From JACCXG01 sp963750935 (GTDB taxonomy: Bacteria > Acidobacteriota > Vicinamibacteria > Vicinamibacterales > 2-12-FULL-66-21): a DNA stretch of 64,000 bases. The DNA lies in assembly GCA_963750935.1 (NCBI GenBank), contig CAVVSR010000012.1, positions 454,143 to 518,142 on the forward strand, given 5' to 3'. A program made the position numbers and the translations under genes. The first letter of the stretch is position 1. Every line of letters starts with the position of its first letter. Under the pieces are notes generated by a model. The model had not been told where the DNA came from. It ran no database searches and was given only the letters and a program-made list of their open reading frames with translations. Shown piece after piece: positions 19,523 to 29,118 of the stretch.

Positions 19523-20473
19523 ATGCAGCTAAGCAAGGGTTTACTGGCGGCGGCGTGTGCAGGGCTGATGCTCTTCGTCGCCCACACCGCCGCGCAGGGA
19601 CCTCAGCAGCCCGCGCCGGCGGGCGGTCAGCCACCTGCGGGCGGGCAGCAGCCGCCGGGTGGCCGCGGCCAGGGCCGGGGCGGGCAGGCGACGTTTCCGG
19701 CGCAACAGCGTCCTCCTGGTGATCCCGCGCTGATTCAGCGCGGCCAGTCGCTCTACGGCGCGAGCTGCCGGCTCTGTCATGGTCCCGATCTTCGCGGCGG
19801 CGACATGGGCGGCGTCAACCTGCTGCGATCGCAGCTGGTCCTCAACGATCAGAAGGGCGAGCTCATCCTGCCGGTCGTCAAGAATGGCCGTCAGACGCCG
19901 GGCCTGCCGCCGATGCCGCCGTTCCCGCAGATCTCGGACGACGACGTCCGGGCGCTGGCGGAATACATCCACAGCGTCGTTGCCAGCATGCGCGGCCAGG
20001 GCGCGCCGCCCCCGGGCAGCGAGCCGGACGAGCTCAACATCGTCGTCGGCGACGCCGCGGCCGGAGAGAAGTACTTCGCGGCGCGGTGCGCATCCTGCCA
20101 CTCGGCGAGCGGTGATCTGAAAGGGTTGGCGTCACGAATCGGCAGTCCGCTGACGCTGCAGAACCTGTGGGTCTCGGGCGGCGGCGGCCGCGGCGGCGCG
20201 CCGGCGGCGGAACCGGGCGCGCCCAACCGCCGCGAGGTTCGCGTGACCGTCACGCAGGCGAATGGCGAGAAGGTCCAGGGGCGGCTGGATCGGGTCGACG
20301 ACTTCATCGTGATCCTCACGCCCCAGGACGGCATCCAGCGATCGTTCCGGCGCAACGGCGACGTGCCCCGCGTCGAGATCAACGACCCGCTCGAAGGTCA
20401 CCGCAAGCTGCTGCCGGTGTATACGGACAAGGACATCCACGACGTGACTGCGTATCTGGTGACCCTGAAATGA
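19523..20473 (+). CDS. Exported di-haem c-type cytochrome, electron acceptor of the PQQ dehydrogenase
   Basis: The 316-residue protein has a signal peptide (LLAAACAGLMLFVAHTAAQ), a Pro/Gly/Gln-rich linker to residue 65, and two cytochrome c domains. The first haem site is CRLCH (residues 82-86) with PPMPPFP as the distal methionine region; the second is CASCH near residue 190. The C-terminal part reads QRSFRRNGDVPRVEINDPLE, a small beta domain also seen after haem domains in PVC-type proteins. Its stop codon overlaps the start of the next gene by 4 bp (ATGA), so translation is coupled to the PQQ dehydrogenase, whose electrons it probably accepts in the periplasm. Confidence 0.88.
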   Translation: MQLSKGLLAAACAGLMLFVAHTAAQGPQQPAPAGGQPPAGGQQPPGGRGQGRGGQATFPAQQRPPGDPALIQRGQSLYGASCRLCHGPDLRGGDMGGVNLLRSQLVLNDQKGELILPVVKNGRQTPGLPPMPPFPQISDDDVRALAEYIHSVVASMRGQGAPPPGSEPDELNIVVGDAAAGEKYFAARCASCHSASGDLKGLASRIGSPLTLQNLWVSGGGGRGGAPAAEPGAPNRREVRVTVTQANGEKVQGRLDRVDDFIVILTPQDGIQRSFRRNGDVPRVEINDPLEGHRKLLPVYTDKDIHDVTAYLVTLK

Positions 20474-22152
20474 CACTCCGCACACTGATCGCCACGACCG
20501 CCCTCGCGGCCGCCCCGGTGCTCCTGATCGGCCAGGGCCAGCCGCCGCAAGCCGGCCTCGATCCCCAGTCGATGACGAAGCCGCTCGCGGACTCGTGGCC
20601 GACCTATTCCGGCGACTACACGGGGCGCCGCTACAGCGCGCTCACGCAGATCAACCAGACGACGGTGAAGAACCTGACGCTGGCGTGGACGCTGCGGCTC
20701 GCCGGCGGTGAACAGGCCGCCGGCCGCGGACGCGGCGGCGGCGGTGGCCCCGTGATCGTCGGCGGCGAGGGGAAGGGAGATTTCCCGCTCGGCGGCGTCA
20801 GCGTCAAGGGGTCGATCCTCCAGGTCAACGGCGTGCTCTACGTCACCGCCCCCGACAACGTCTGGGCGCTCGACGCGCGCGACGGCCACGAGCTGTGGCG
20901 CTACTTCTGGCGCACGAAGGGGGGCACGCACATCGGCAACCGCGGCGCGGCGATGTGGCGGAACAACCTCTACTTCGAAACGCCCGACAACTATCTCGTC
21001 TGCCTCGACGCGCAGACGGGCAAGGAAAAGTGGCACGTCGAGATCGCGGACTTCAATCAGCAGTACTTCTCGACGATGGCGCCGATCGTCATCGGCGACC
21101 ACGTGCTGGTCGGCACCGGCAACGACCTCGACGCGCCCGGCTTCCTGCAGTCCTACGATCCGGAGACCGGCAAGCGGAAGTGGATCTTCTACACCGTGCC
21201 GATGAACCCGGGCGATCCCGGTCTCGAGACCTGGCCGAGCCTCACCGCCGCGCGCCACGGCGGCGGACAGGTCTGGATTCCCGGCGTCTACGATCCGGAG
21301 ACCAAGCTCTATATCTTCGGCACCGGCAACCCGACGCCGGGCTACACCGGCGCCGGCCGCAAGGGCGACAACCTGTTCACCTGCTCGCTGGTGGCGGTCA
21401 ACGTCGAGACCGGCAAGATGGCGTGGTATTTCCAGACCTCGCCGCACGACACCCACGACTGGGACTCGGCGCAGACGCCGATCCTGATCGACGGCCAGAT
21501 CAACGGCAAGCCGCGCAAGCTGGTCTCGACCGCGGCGCGCAACGGCTACTTCTTCACGGTCGATCGCGTGACCGGCGAGCATGTCGTCACCAGCAAGTAC
21601 GGCACCACCACCAACTGGTCGACCGGCATCCGGCCGAGCGGCTCGCCCGAGCCCAACCCGCTGAAGGAAGCGACGATTCCCGGGTCGCTGGTCTCTCCGG
21701 TCGAAGGCGGCGTCGTGAACTGGCAGCCGCCGGCGTACTCGCCCGACACCGGCCTCTTCTACACGCAGGAGAACAACGGCTTCCAGCTGCTGTACCTGAC
21801 CGATCCGGACCCGCGCGGCTCGATGGGGCTCGGCGGCAAGCTGGCGGTCGCCGTCGGCTCGGCCGGCAACGCGCTCTCCGCGATCGACTACAAGACCGGC
21901 AAGACGGTGTGGCGGCATCCCTGGCCACCTGACGGCGGTGGCGGCGCCGGGATGCTGGCCACGGCAGGCCGCGTGCTCTTCACCGGCGACGGCAGCGGCA
22001 ACTTCGTGGCGTTCGATGCGGTCAAGGGCAAGCCGCTGTGGCATTCGCGGATCGGCAACATCACGAACGCGCCGCAGACGCACATGCTCGATGGCCGCCA
22101 GTACGTGCTCGTCGCGGTCAACGACATGCTCTACACCTTCGTTCTGTACTGA
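20470..22152 (+). CDS. PQQ-dependent alcohol dehydrogenase
   Basis: This 560-residue quinoprotein would oxidise alcohols in the periplasm. It has a signal peptide, the opening DSWPTYSGDYTGRRYSALTQ, typical of the family, and an eight-bladed propeller with W-motif repeats (LVCLDAQTGKEKWHVEI, LSAIDYKTGKTVWRHPW). The segment FQTSPHDTHDWDSAQTPILI carries the family's Asp region. A glycine-rich insert near residues 78-95 (GRGRGGGGGP) is unusual. Metal choice (calcium or lanthanide) cannot be settled by eye. No fused cytochrome domain is present; the overlapping upstream gene supplies it. Confidence 0.88.
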   Translation: MTLRTLIATTALAAAPVLLIGQGQPPQAGLDPQSMTKPLADSWPTYSGDYTGRRYSALTQINQTTVKNLTLAWTLRLAGGEQAAGRGRGGGGGPVIVGGEGKGDFPLGGVSVKGSILQVNGVLYVTAPDNVWALDARDGHELWRYFWRTKGGTHIGNRGAAMWRNNLYFETPDNYLVCLDAQTGKEKWHVEIADFNQQYFSTMAPIVIGDHVLVGTGNDLDAPGFLQSYDPETGKRKWIFYTVPMNPGDPGLETWPSLTAARHGGGQVWIPGVYDPETKLYIFGTGNPTPGYTGAGRKGDNLFTCSLVAVNVETGKMAWYFQTSPHDTHDWDSAQTPILIDGQINGKPRKLVSTAARNGYFFTVDRVTGEHVVTSKYGTTTNWSTGIRPSGSPEPNPLKEATIPGSLVSPVEGGVVNWQPPAYSPDTGLFYTQENNGFQLLYLTDPDPRGSMGLGGKLAVAVGSAGNALSAIDYKTGKTVWRHPWPPDGGGGAGMLATAGRVLFTGDGSGNFVAFDAVKGKPLWHSRIGNITNAPQTHMLDGRQYVLVAVNDMLYTFVLY

Positions 22153-22156
22153 GTCG

Positions 22157-22303
22157 TCAACTCCCAACTCCCAACTTCCAACTCCCAAAGGGAGTCGCTC
22201 GAACAACGGGGTGGCAAGCCAGCGAACCAGCTGACTCCAGCGACTTCCGCCCCGTTGTTCGACCAATGCGGTTTGGGAGTTGGGAGTTGGACGTTGGGAG
22301 TTA
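22157..22303. repeat. AACTCCC heptamer element, copy C (best preserved)
   Basis: The arms are AACTCCC arrays at 22157-22189 and GGGAGTT arrays at 22271-22303. Inside them a second perfect 12-bp inverted repeat pairs CGAACAACGGGG at 22200-22211 with CCCCGTTGTTCG at 22250-22261. The whole 147-bp unit could fold into a two-storey stem-loop. It fills the gap between the PQQ dehydrogenase and the next gene. Confidence 0.88.
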
Positions 22304-22309
22304 TCGTCG

Positions 22310-23301
22310 ATGCTCTTAACCGTCGGTCTGAACCCATACGGCCTCGCCTACACGCTCGGGCTGCAGGGCGCCTGGGACGCCACGCGCCAATCCCACGCCT
22401 CTCGGACTGGACGACTTCATCGCGCTCGCGCGCGCTGCAGGGGTGCGCAGCATCGAGCTCGATCACCGCTGGCTGATGCCGCTCACCAACGTTCAACTCG
22501 CGGCGCTCGGGGAATCGCTTCAGCGATCTCGCGGTCGTCACCAGTTTCTGGCTGTCACACCGCCCCGCTGAGACGCTCGAACAGGCGGTGCGCTGCACGA
22601 AGGCCGTCGGTGCATCGATCCTGCGCTTTCACCTGACGCCGGTGCTGGAAGGCGGTCGTGCCGCGCTCGGGCAGGCGTGGCACGACATGGTCGTTCACGC
22701 GCGAACCACGCTGCGGCGCGAGTCGCGGCGCGTCGCCGACGCCGGACTGACGCTGGCGATCGAGGACCACCAGGACTTCGGCAGCGAGGAGCTGATCGAG
22801 ATCGCGGCCTCGCTCGGCGACCACGTGGGCATCACCCTGGATACCGGCAATCCCTTCTCCGTCGGGGAGGACCCACTCGCGTTCGTCGAGCGGGCCGGGC
22901 CGTTGATCCGGCACGTTCACCTCAAGGACTACGTCGCGCAGTTCACCGACGAAGGCTACCGGCTGGTGCGGTGTCCAGTCGGCGACGGCTGCGTGCCCTT
23001 CGCCGAGATGATGCGTGCGCTCGGCGGGAACGGCAGCCCGCTCACCGCGTCGATCGAGATTGCCGCGCTCGAGGCGCGGCACATTCGCGTGTTCACCGAC
23101 GGCTGGTGGAGTGGCTATCCAGAGCGCGACGCACGCGAGCTCGGTGTCATGCTCGGCCGCCTCCGCCACAACCGGCTCGGCGACGATGTGGACTATCGCA
23201 CGCCGTGGGAGCTCGGCGCGTCCGCCGCGGAAGTCGTCCAGTACGAGCGCGCGCAAGTGCAGAAGAGCGTCGAGAATCTGCGCGCGTGGGGGTGGATGTG
23301 A
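22310..23301 (+). CDS. Sugar-isomerase/AP-endonuclease-like TIM barrel protein (two frameshifts)
   Basis: The sequence fits the xylose isomerase-like TIM barrel family. Metal-ligand regions are visible: LAIEDHQDFGSEE, VGITLDTGNPFSV and RHVHLKDY. The start at ATG 22310 gives MLLTVGLNPYGLAYTLGLQG; the frame shifts near 22,390 and 22,515, and the pieces join as GLDDFIALARAAGVRSIELD and then SDLAVVTSFWLSHRPAETLE. Joined length is about 330 residues. Members act on sugars, inositols or hydroxypyruvate, so the reaction is not assigned. The start codon lies only 7 bp after the heptamer array, which therefore overlaps its leader. Confidence 0.75.
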
Positions 23302-23305
23302 AGAG

Positions 23306-23440
23306 TCGCCAGTAACCAGTTCCCAGTTAGCTCCGTGCCCTGAAGACAGAACTGGGCTCGACAGGGCGGACCTCAGGTCGCGCGCAAGAGTTGACACGTG
23401 ATCCCGATTCTCGATCCCGATCCCCGATCCCCGATCACGA
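23306..23440. repeat. CCAGTTC and GATCCCC heptamer arrays
   Basis: After the TIM-barrel stop a short array with unit CCAGTTC (23306-23332) is followed by a partial complement (GAACTGGG near 23,349-23,356). A second array with unit GATCCCC/GATCCCG occupies 23400-23440. Both keep a 7-bp period. The second matches the array at 39,926-39,957. Confidence 0.7.
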
Positions 23441-23449
23441 CTCAATTCT

Positions 23450-23581
23450 TCAGATGACCGGCTCCGTAGGAGGGATCGGGTTCGTCGGCGGCGGTTCCGG
23501 CGACGGCTCCGGCTCGGGCGAGGTGGGAGGCCGCGGATCGGGCTTCGGGGCCGGGTCCGGGGGCTGGGGAAGCGGACTCAT
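23450..23581 (-). CDS. Small proline-rich open frame
   Basis: The minus strand holds a 43-residue frame starting MSPLPQPPDPAP and ending PTEPVI, with proline at almost every second or third position and several glutamates and aspartates. It has no signal peptide or hydrophobic segment. It lies between the heptamer array and the divergent hydroxyacid dehydrogenase gene. Low complexity makes it hard to tell a gene from chance open sequence in GC-rich DNA. Confidence 0.25.
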   Translation of the reverse strand: MSPLPQPPDPAPKPDPRPPTSPEPEPSPEPPPTNPIPPTEPVI

Positions 23582-23643
23582 GAGTCGAGTGTACGTCCGG
23601 TTCGCGCGTTCATCAGCTGGACCGTGCGAAAATCGCTGGCACG

Positions 23644-24832
23644 ATGAACCCCAGGCGCGCCGTCAACATCGCCGATCTGCGGGAGGCGGCCCGCCGCCGC
23701 CTGCCGCGGGCCGTGTTCGACTACATCGACGGCGGCGCCGACGCGGAGTTCACCCTTCGGGACAACACGCGGGCCTTCGAGGACTACACGCTCCGCCCGC
23801 GCTCGGCCGTCTCCACCCCCTGCGATCTCCGCACCACGGTGGTCGGCACGCGGCTGGCGATGCCGTTCGTCCTCGCGCCGATTGGCAGCAGCCGGCTGTT
23901 CCATCCGCGCGGCGAGGAGGCGGCGGCGCGCGTGGCAGGGGAGGCCGGCATCGCATATTCGCTGTCGACCTTCTCCGGCTGTCGGCTCGAAGACGTCCAG
24001 CGCGCCTCGTCCGGGCCGGTCTGGTATCAGCTGTATCTCGCCGGCGGGCGCGACGTCGCCACCGCCAGCCTGCAGCGGGCGCGGAAAGCCGGCTACAGCG
24101 CCCTGCTCGTCACCATCGACACCGCCGTCGCCGGCATGCGCGAGCGCGATCACCGCAACGGCATCCCCGACATCGTCAGCCGCCGACCCTTGCGGATGGC
24201 GCCGTTCCTGCCGCAGTTCCTGGCGCGGCCGCGCTGGCTCGCCGGCTTCCTTCGCGATGGCGGCCTGATGTCGTTTCCCAACGTGGTGCTCCCGTCCGGA
24301 CCGATGCGCGTATGCCGACGCCACCAAGTCGCTCGAGCACGCCATCGTCACGTGGCAGGACCTCCGCTGGATCCGCGACGTGTGGAACGGGCCGATCGTC
24401 GTGAAGGGGGTCCAGTGCGCCGAGGACGCCCGCAAGGCGGTGGGCGAAGGGGTTGACGGCATCGTGGTGTCGAATCACGGCGGCCGGCAGCTCGACGGGG
24501 TGCGCGGATCCCTGCGCGTGCTGCCGGAGGTCGTCGATGCCGTGCACGGCCGCATCGACGTGCTCATGGACGGCGGCATCCGCCGCGGCAGCGACATCGT
24601 CAAGGCGCTGTGCCTCGGGGCCCGGGCCGTCCTCGTCGGCCGCGCGTATGCCTACGGGCTCGGCGCCGCCGGTGGCCCCGGCGTCGCCCGCGCGGTCGAG
24701 ATCCTCCGCGCCGATCTGGTGCGGACCATGAAGCTGCTCGGGTGTCCGTCTGTCGCGGACCTCGATACGTCGTACCTGGATCGACCCCTGCCGCATGAGA
24801 TCGGAGTCGAGCTTGGCCCGACCGTCGCGTAG
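23644..24832 (+). CDS. FMN-dependent alpha-hydroxy-acid dehydrogenase (frameshift near 24,305)
   Basis: The protein belongs to the lactate/glycolate oxidase family, which oxidises 2-hydroxy acids with FMN. Seen are AVFDYIDGGADAEFTLRDN at the N-terminus, APIGSSRLFHPRGE, WYQLYLAGGRD, the lysine region GPIVVKGV and the catalytic-histidine loop VVSNHGGRQLDG, then DGGIRRGSDIVKAL for the phosphate of FMN. About 390 residues, complete apart from a frameshift at 24,300-24,310 (PSGPMR joins to YADATKSLEHAI). The break lies within some 15 bp of the left edge of the tandem duplication. The last 38 bp overlap the start of the VWFA gene. Confidence 0.85.
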
Positions 24833-26766
24833 CTACGCACTGGCTGCCGTGTTCCTCGCGCTGGTCACCCTCCAGGCACAGGATCCCCAGCGTCCCCCGT
24901 TCCGATCCGGCACCAACGTCATCAGGGTCGACGCGACGGTCACCGATCGCAGCGGCAAGCCGGTGACGACGCTGACGGCCGAGGACTTCGAGATCGAGGA
25001 GGACGGCAAGCCGCAGCCGATCACGTCGTTCAAGTTCGTGTCGGCGAACGGCCAGCCGACCGACGATCGGTCGCTGCCGATTCGCGGCGCCTCGCACGCC
25101 GCGGCGGAAGCCGCGCGCGACGACGTGCGGACGTTCCTGATTTTCTGGGACGAGTACCACATCGAGCAGTTCGTGTCGGCGCTCCGGGCGAGGGAGGCGC
25201 TGACCAGGGCGGTGCTCGAGAATTTCGGCCCGACCGATCTCGTCGGCATCATGGATCCGCTCACCCCGATCAGCGCGATCGAGCTGACGCGGGATCGGCG
25301 CGCCCTGGCCGACCATGTCCACACGCTCCAGGGGCGCATGGGTGTCTATCACCCGCCGCGGAGTGCGGTCGAGGAGGCGCACCTGCAGGTGGTGCGCAAC
25401 ATGGGCGAGGTCGAGATCCTGCGGACGCAGGTGACGGTGACGGCCATGAAGGCGGCGGTCGCGCACCTCGGCACGCTCAGCGCCGGGCGGAAGACCCTGA
25501 TCGTCGTCAGCCAGACGCTGGGTGGTTTTCCCGGACGCTCGCCCATGTCGATGGGCAACGGCGGACCGCAGGGATCCAGCGCGCGCGATATCGAGTCGAT
25601 GGCGAGAGACATCGTTCATGCCGCCAATGACAGCAATACCGCGGTGCACGTGATCGATCCGCGCGGCCTGGAGGTCAATCAGTCGCTGTTCGGCGGCGCT
25701 CTGGAGATGCTCGGCTCCGGCACCGGCGGGGACTTTCACCGCACGAACGACATGGCCTCGTCGATCACGCGCATGGTGCAGGGAAGTCAGCGCGCTCTAC
25801 CTGCTCGGCTACACCCGGGAGATGCCGCTCGACGGCCTGTTCCATCGCATCAAGGTGCGGGTCAAACGCGGCGGCTACGACGTTCGCGCGCGCAACGGCT
25901 ACTGGGCGCCGAAGGCCGAGGAGGTCGCGGCGGCCGAGCGCCGGGCCGCGGCCGCGGTGCTGCCGCCGGCGGTCGCGACCGCGTTCGGGTCGCTCCCGGC
26001 GGTGAACGCGCCGCGGCTGATCGAGGTGCACGCCGGCATCCGTCCGCTGCCGGATGGGACCAGCGAGCTCACGCTGGGCTGGGCGCCGCTGGCCGGCCGT
26101 CAGGATCGGTCGGAGCCCGCCGCGGTCACGGCGGCCATCAAGACGAAGGACAAGGCCTTCGACGCGCAGATCGATCCAGGTGGCACGCCGATCGTGGTCC
26201 CGCCAGGACCGGTGCAGATTGCGCTGACGATCCTCGACAAGAGCGGCGAGGTCCTCGATCGCGAGAAGCGCACGATCGAAGTGGAACAGGCCGGCAGCAC
26301 GCCGCTGGCGTTGAGCACGCCGATGCTGTATCGGGTCCGCGGGCCGGCGGAGATGAAGGCGTTCCTCGCCACCGAACGTCCGCCGCTCTACGCGGGCCGG
26401 CTCTTTACCAGGACGGATCGATTGATCGTCCGGACGTCGCCATACGGCTCGGCCGCCGCCGAGGCCCAGGTGACCGCGCGGCTGATCGATCGCCGCGGCG
26501 CGACGCTGGTGACGCTGCCGCTCCAGCGCACGGCCGATCGCTATCAGCTCGACCTGCCGCTGGCGTCGGTGGCCGCCGGCGAGTTCGCGATCGTGTTCGA
26601 CGCGGTGAGCGGCGACGCGCGCACGGAGTCGATGGTGGCGTTTCGGGTGGCGATAAAAGGTGCTGGGTGCTCGGTGCTAGGTGCACTTCAGGTAGCTTCC
26701 GCCTTCAGGCGGAAGATCCACTGCGTCACAGCCTCCCGAGCGCCAACCCGCCATCGACGTGAATGA
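24795..26766 (+). CDS. VWFA-related exported protein, copy 1 (frameshift near 25,783)
   Basis: This is the acidobacterial VWFA-related family, exported proteins of unknown role. The opening NVIRVDATVTDRSGKPVTTL and LTAEDFEIEEDGKPQPITSF is the family hallmark. A VWA-like domain follows (FLIFWDEYHIEQF, LIVVSQTLGG, HVIDPRGLEVNQ), then a beta-rich C-terminal part. The MIDAS motif is degenerate. Compared with copy 2, one extra G near 25,783 (GGTGCAGGG for GGTCAGGG) shifts the frame after SSITRMV; the protein resumes with YTREMPLDGLFHR-like sequence in another frame. A second small deletion at about 26,650 removes the normal stop, so the tail runs into repeat sequence. Confidence 0.8.
26659..26715. 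repeat. GGTGCTC heptamer array and CTTCCGCC hairpin, copy 1
   Basis: Four units of a GGTGCTC-like heptamer (26659-26688) precede the perfect hairpin CTTCCGCC-TTCA-GGCGGAAG at 26696-26715. They lie between the convergent VWFA and SDR genes. The hairpin has no U-tract but could stop transcription from either side, and similar hairpins occur at 30,982-31,001 and 53,925-53,942. Confidence 0.75.
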
Positions 26767-27484
26767 CCGTGCCGGTCGCGTACGGGACGTCGCCGCGCAG
26801 CAGCGCCGCCACCGTTCGGCCGATGTCTTCGGGCTGGCCCCAGCGCCGCTCCGGGACGAGGCCATCGGCGATCCGCGAGTCGTACACATCCTTGACCACC
26901 GCGGTCATGTCGGTGGCGATGATGCCGGGACGCACCTCGTAGACCGGGATGCCCACCGGCGCGAGGCGGACCGCGAACAGCGTCGCCGCCATCGCCAGGC
27001 CGGCCTTGCTGACGCAGTACTCGCCGCGCATGATCGACGCCATCTGGGCGGACACGGAGGTCACGAACACGATCGTCCCGCCCGCCGAGGGATCGGCGTC
27101 CTTCCGCGCCACCATCTGCCGAGCGATCGCCTGCGTGAGGAAGTAGGGTCCCTGCAGGTTGATGCGCATCAGTTCCTCGAAGCTGTCTTCACTCGCCTCG
27201 AGGAGGTCGGCGCGCACCCGCGGGGCGCGGCCGGCATTGTTGACCAGCGCGTCCACCGCGCCGTAGCGGTCGGCGATCGCCGCCGCCAGCCGCTGTCGAT
27301 CCTCGACGCTGCCGACGTCGGCGCGAAAATAGTCGGCTCGCCCCTCGAACGTGCCAATCACGTCCGCGACCTCGTCGGGCTGGCGGACGCCGCACAGCGC
27401 CAGCGACCAGCCGTCGGCGTAGAGCGAGCGGGCGATGCCGAGCCCGATGCCGCGCGTGCCGCCGGTGATCAGTGCGACCCGCAT
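26726..27484 (-). CDS. SDR-family oxidoreductase, copy 1 (intact)
   Basis: A complete 252-residue classical short-chain dehydrogenase. It shows the cofactor loop TGGTRGIG (residues 7-14), NNAG at 82-85, a catalytic Ser near 143-145 (VTSVSAQ), Tyr156 and Lys160 (EYCVSK) and the C-terminal YATGTVIHVDGG. The Arg after TGGT suggests NADP(H). The gene starts 5 bp after the GH88 stop codon on the same strand, so it is the second gene of a GH88-SDR unit. In pathways that use unsaturated uronates an SDR often reduces the keto-sugar acid after cleavage; I infer such a role here from the neighbour only. Confidence 0.88.
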   Translation of the reverse strand: MRVALITGGTRGIGLGIARSLYADGWSLALCGVRQPDEVADVIGTFEGRADYFRADVGSVEDRQRLAAAIADRYGAVDALVNNAGRAPRVRADLLEASEDSFEELMRINLQGPYFLTQAIARQMVARKDADPSAGGTIVFVTSVSAQMASIMRGEYCVSKAGLAMAATLFAVRLAPVGIPVYEVRPGIIATDMTAVVKDVYDSRIADGLVPERRWGQPEDIGRTVAALLRGDVPYATGTVIHVDGGLALGRL

Positions 27485-27488
27485 GAGA

Positions 27489-28580
27489 CTAGGCCGGTCC
27501 AAAGAACGTGAGATACGGCTCGTTCTTCGCGAGACGACGAACGAGCAGCGCGGCCTCGCGCAGGTGGTAGTCGCCCCACTGGCTCGATTCGCCGCGCGGA
27601 ATCTTCGAGCCGGGCGGCACGTGATCCCAGCCGTTGGGCCGGTGATAGATCGAGTGCAGCAGCAGGCCCTGGTGCGAAGGGTCGGTGGAGAGATAGGGCC
27701 CGCGCTCGTCGAGCAGCGTGTCGAGCACCTGGTAGCCGGCCTGCTCGTAGCGCGCGCCGGCTTCGGCCTCGCCTCGCGCCGTGAGCAGGCGTCCGAGCCG
27801 AACCAGCCCCTGCACGGCGATCGCGGCCGCCGAGCTGTCGACCGGTTCGTGCGGGTTGAACGGATCCGACGGCCGTGACGCCCAGTCGGGCATCGCCGCG
27901 AGTCCCGGGGCCCCGGTGTCCCAGTAGGGAATGCCGTCGGCCGCGGTGCCGAGGTCGATGTAGAAGTCGCACGTGGCCTGCGCCGCCTCGAGCATCCACC
28001 CCTCGATCGTCTTGCGCCGGCTGCCGTGCGCCAGCTCGTCGTCGCTGCGCGTCGCCAGGAACTCGAGCTGTTCGGCGAATCCGGTCATCGCCCATGCGAG
28101 CCCGCGGGTCCACGTCGTGAACGGCGAGTAGCCCTGCTGGCTGTTGGGGCCGCGATAGGTGCCATTGGCGACGTTGAACAGGCTCTCGTGCGCGGTGCGG
28201 CCGCGGACGTCGTAGGTGTCGCGGCCGTTGCCGTAGTAGACGGCGTACAGCGCCGTCGCATGGGCGTGATGCAGCAGCCGCTCCAGCAGGTTGATCGAGG
28301 CGTCCTGTTCCTCGGAGAGGCGATGGCCGAGCGCGTGCGACAGCGCCAGCGCGCGCAGCGATCGGATGGTGTCGACGAACAGCGAGTGCGCGCCGTTGAA
28401 CGAGTAGATGTAGCCGCCGTCTGGCAGCGGCGTCCAGCGCCGCGCCTGGATCGCGCCGCTGATCTTCAGCGCCAGCTCGTAGAAGTGGATCTCCCACGGG
28501 CTTGCGTCGATCCGCCCTTCGCGCGCGAGGCGCCACAGGCCGCCGTAGGTGCTGACGTTGTTGAAGCCGTGATCGTGCAC
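27489..28580 (-). pseudogene. GH88 unsaturated glucuronyl hydrolase, copy 1, truncated at the 5' end
   Basis: This copy matches the complete GH88 gene at 31777-33183 from its C-terminus up to VHDHGFNNVSTYGG and then stops at the duplication joint. The first 125 residues or so are missing. The frame stays open across the joint into antisense dehydrogenase sequence, with a possible start at 28748, so a hybrid polypeptide could in theory be made. Loss of the N-terminal helices of the (alpha/alpha)6 barrel should prevent activity. Confidence 0.85.
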
Positions 28581-28584
28581 GCCG

Positions 28585-29118
28585 GACCGATGCGCGTATG
28601 CCGACGCCCCCAAGTCGCTCGAGCACGCCATCGTCACGTGGCAGGACCTGCGGTGGATCCGCGACGTGTGGAACGGGCCGATCGTCGTGAAGGGAGTCCA
28701 GTGCACCGAGGACGCCCGCAAGGCGGTGAGCGAAGGGGTTGACGGCATCGTGGTGTCGAATCACGGCGGCCGGCAGCTCGACGGGGTGCGCGGATCCCTG
28801 CGCGTGCTGCCGGAGGTCGTCGATGCCGTGCACGGCCGCATCGACGTGCTGATGGACGGCGGCATCCGCCGCGGCAGCGACATCGTCAAGGCGCTGTGCC
28901 TCGGCGCCCGGGCCGTCCTCGTGGGCCGCGCGTATGCCTACGGGCTCGGCGCCGCCGGTGGCCCCGGCGCCGCCCGCGCGGTCGAGATCCTCCGCGCCGA
29001 TCTGGTGCGGACCATGAAGCTGCTCGGGTGTCCGTCAGTCGCGGACCTCGATACGTCGTACCTGGATCGACCCCTGCCGCATGAGATCGGAGTCGAGCTT
29101 GGCCCGACCGTCGCGTAG
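28585..29118 (+). pseudogene. FMN-dependent hydroxyacid dehydrogenase, copy 2, 3' fragment
   Basis: Only the C-terminal half is present, from YADAPKSLEHAI to VELGPTVA. It keeps the lysine region GPIVVKGV, the histidine loop SNHGGRQLDG and the FMN-phosphate motif, but lacks the N-terminal half of the TIM barrel. An internal ATG at 28666 could start a 150-residue fragment. It is a by-product of the duplication. Confidence 0.85.

Larger units (their letters stand above)
24294..28580. repeat. Tandem duplication, left copy (about 4.29 kb)
   Basis: This segment recurs directly after itself at 28581-32868 with an offset of 4,286-4,288 bp. By eye identity is about 96-97 percent, with scattered substitutions and a few single-base indels. 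The left copy holds the 3' part of the hydroxyacid dehydrogenase, the whole VWFA gene, the SDR and the 3' part of the GH88 gene. At the inner joint GH88 sequence changes to dehydrogenase sequence around a shared CCGGA/GCCG, that is 3-4 bp of microhomology. Confidence 0.9.

Noticed and set aside
20167..20470. Longer start for the PQQ dehydrogenase inside the cytochrome gene
   Set aside because: The upstream frame is antisense-like Arg/Gly-rich sequence; the 4-bp ATGA overlap and the signal peptide support the start at 20,470.
23400..23440. Possible CRISPR-like array because of repeated GATCCCC units
   Set aside because: Units are 7 bp with no spacers; no cas genes are present anywhere in the window.
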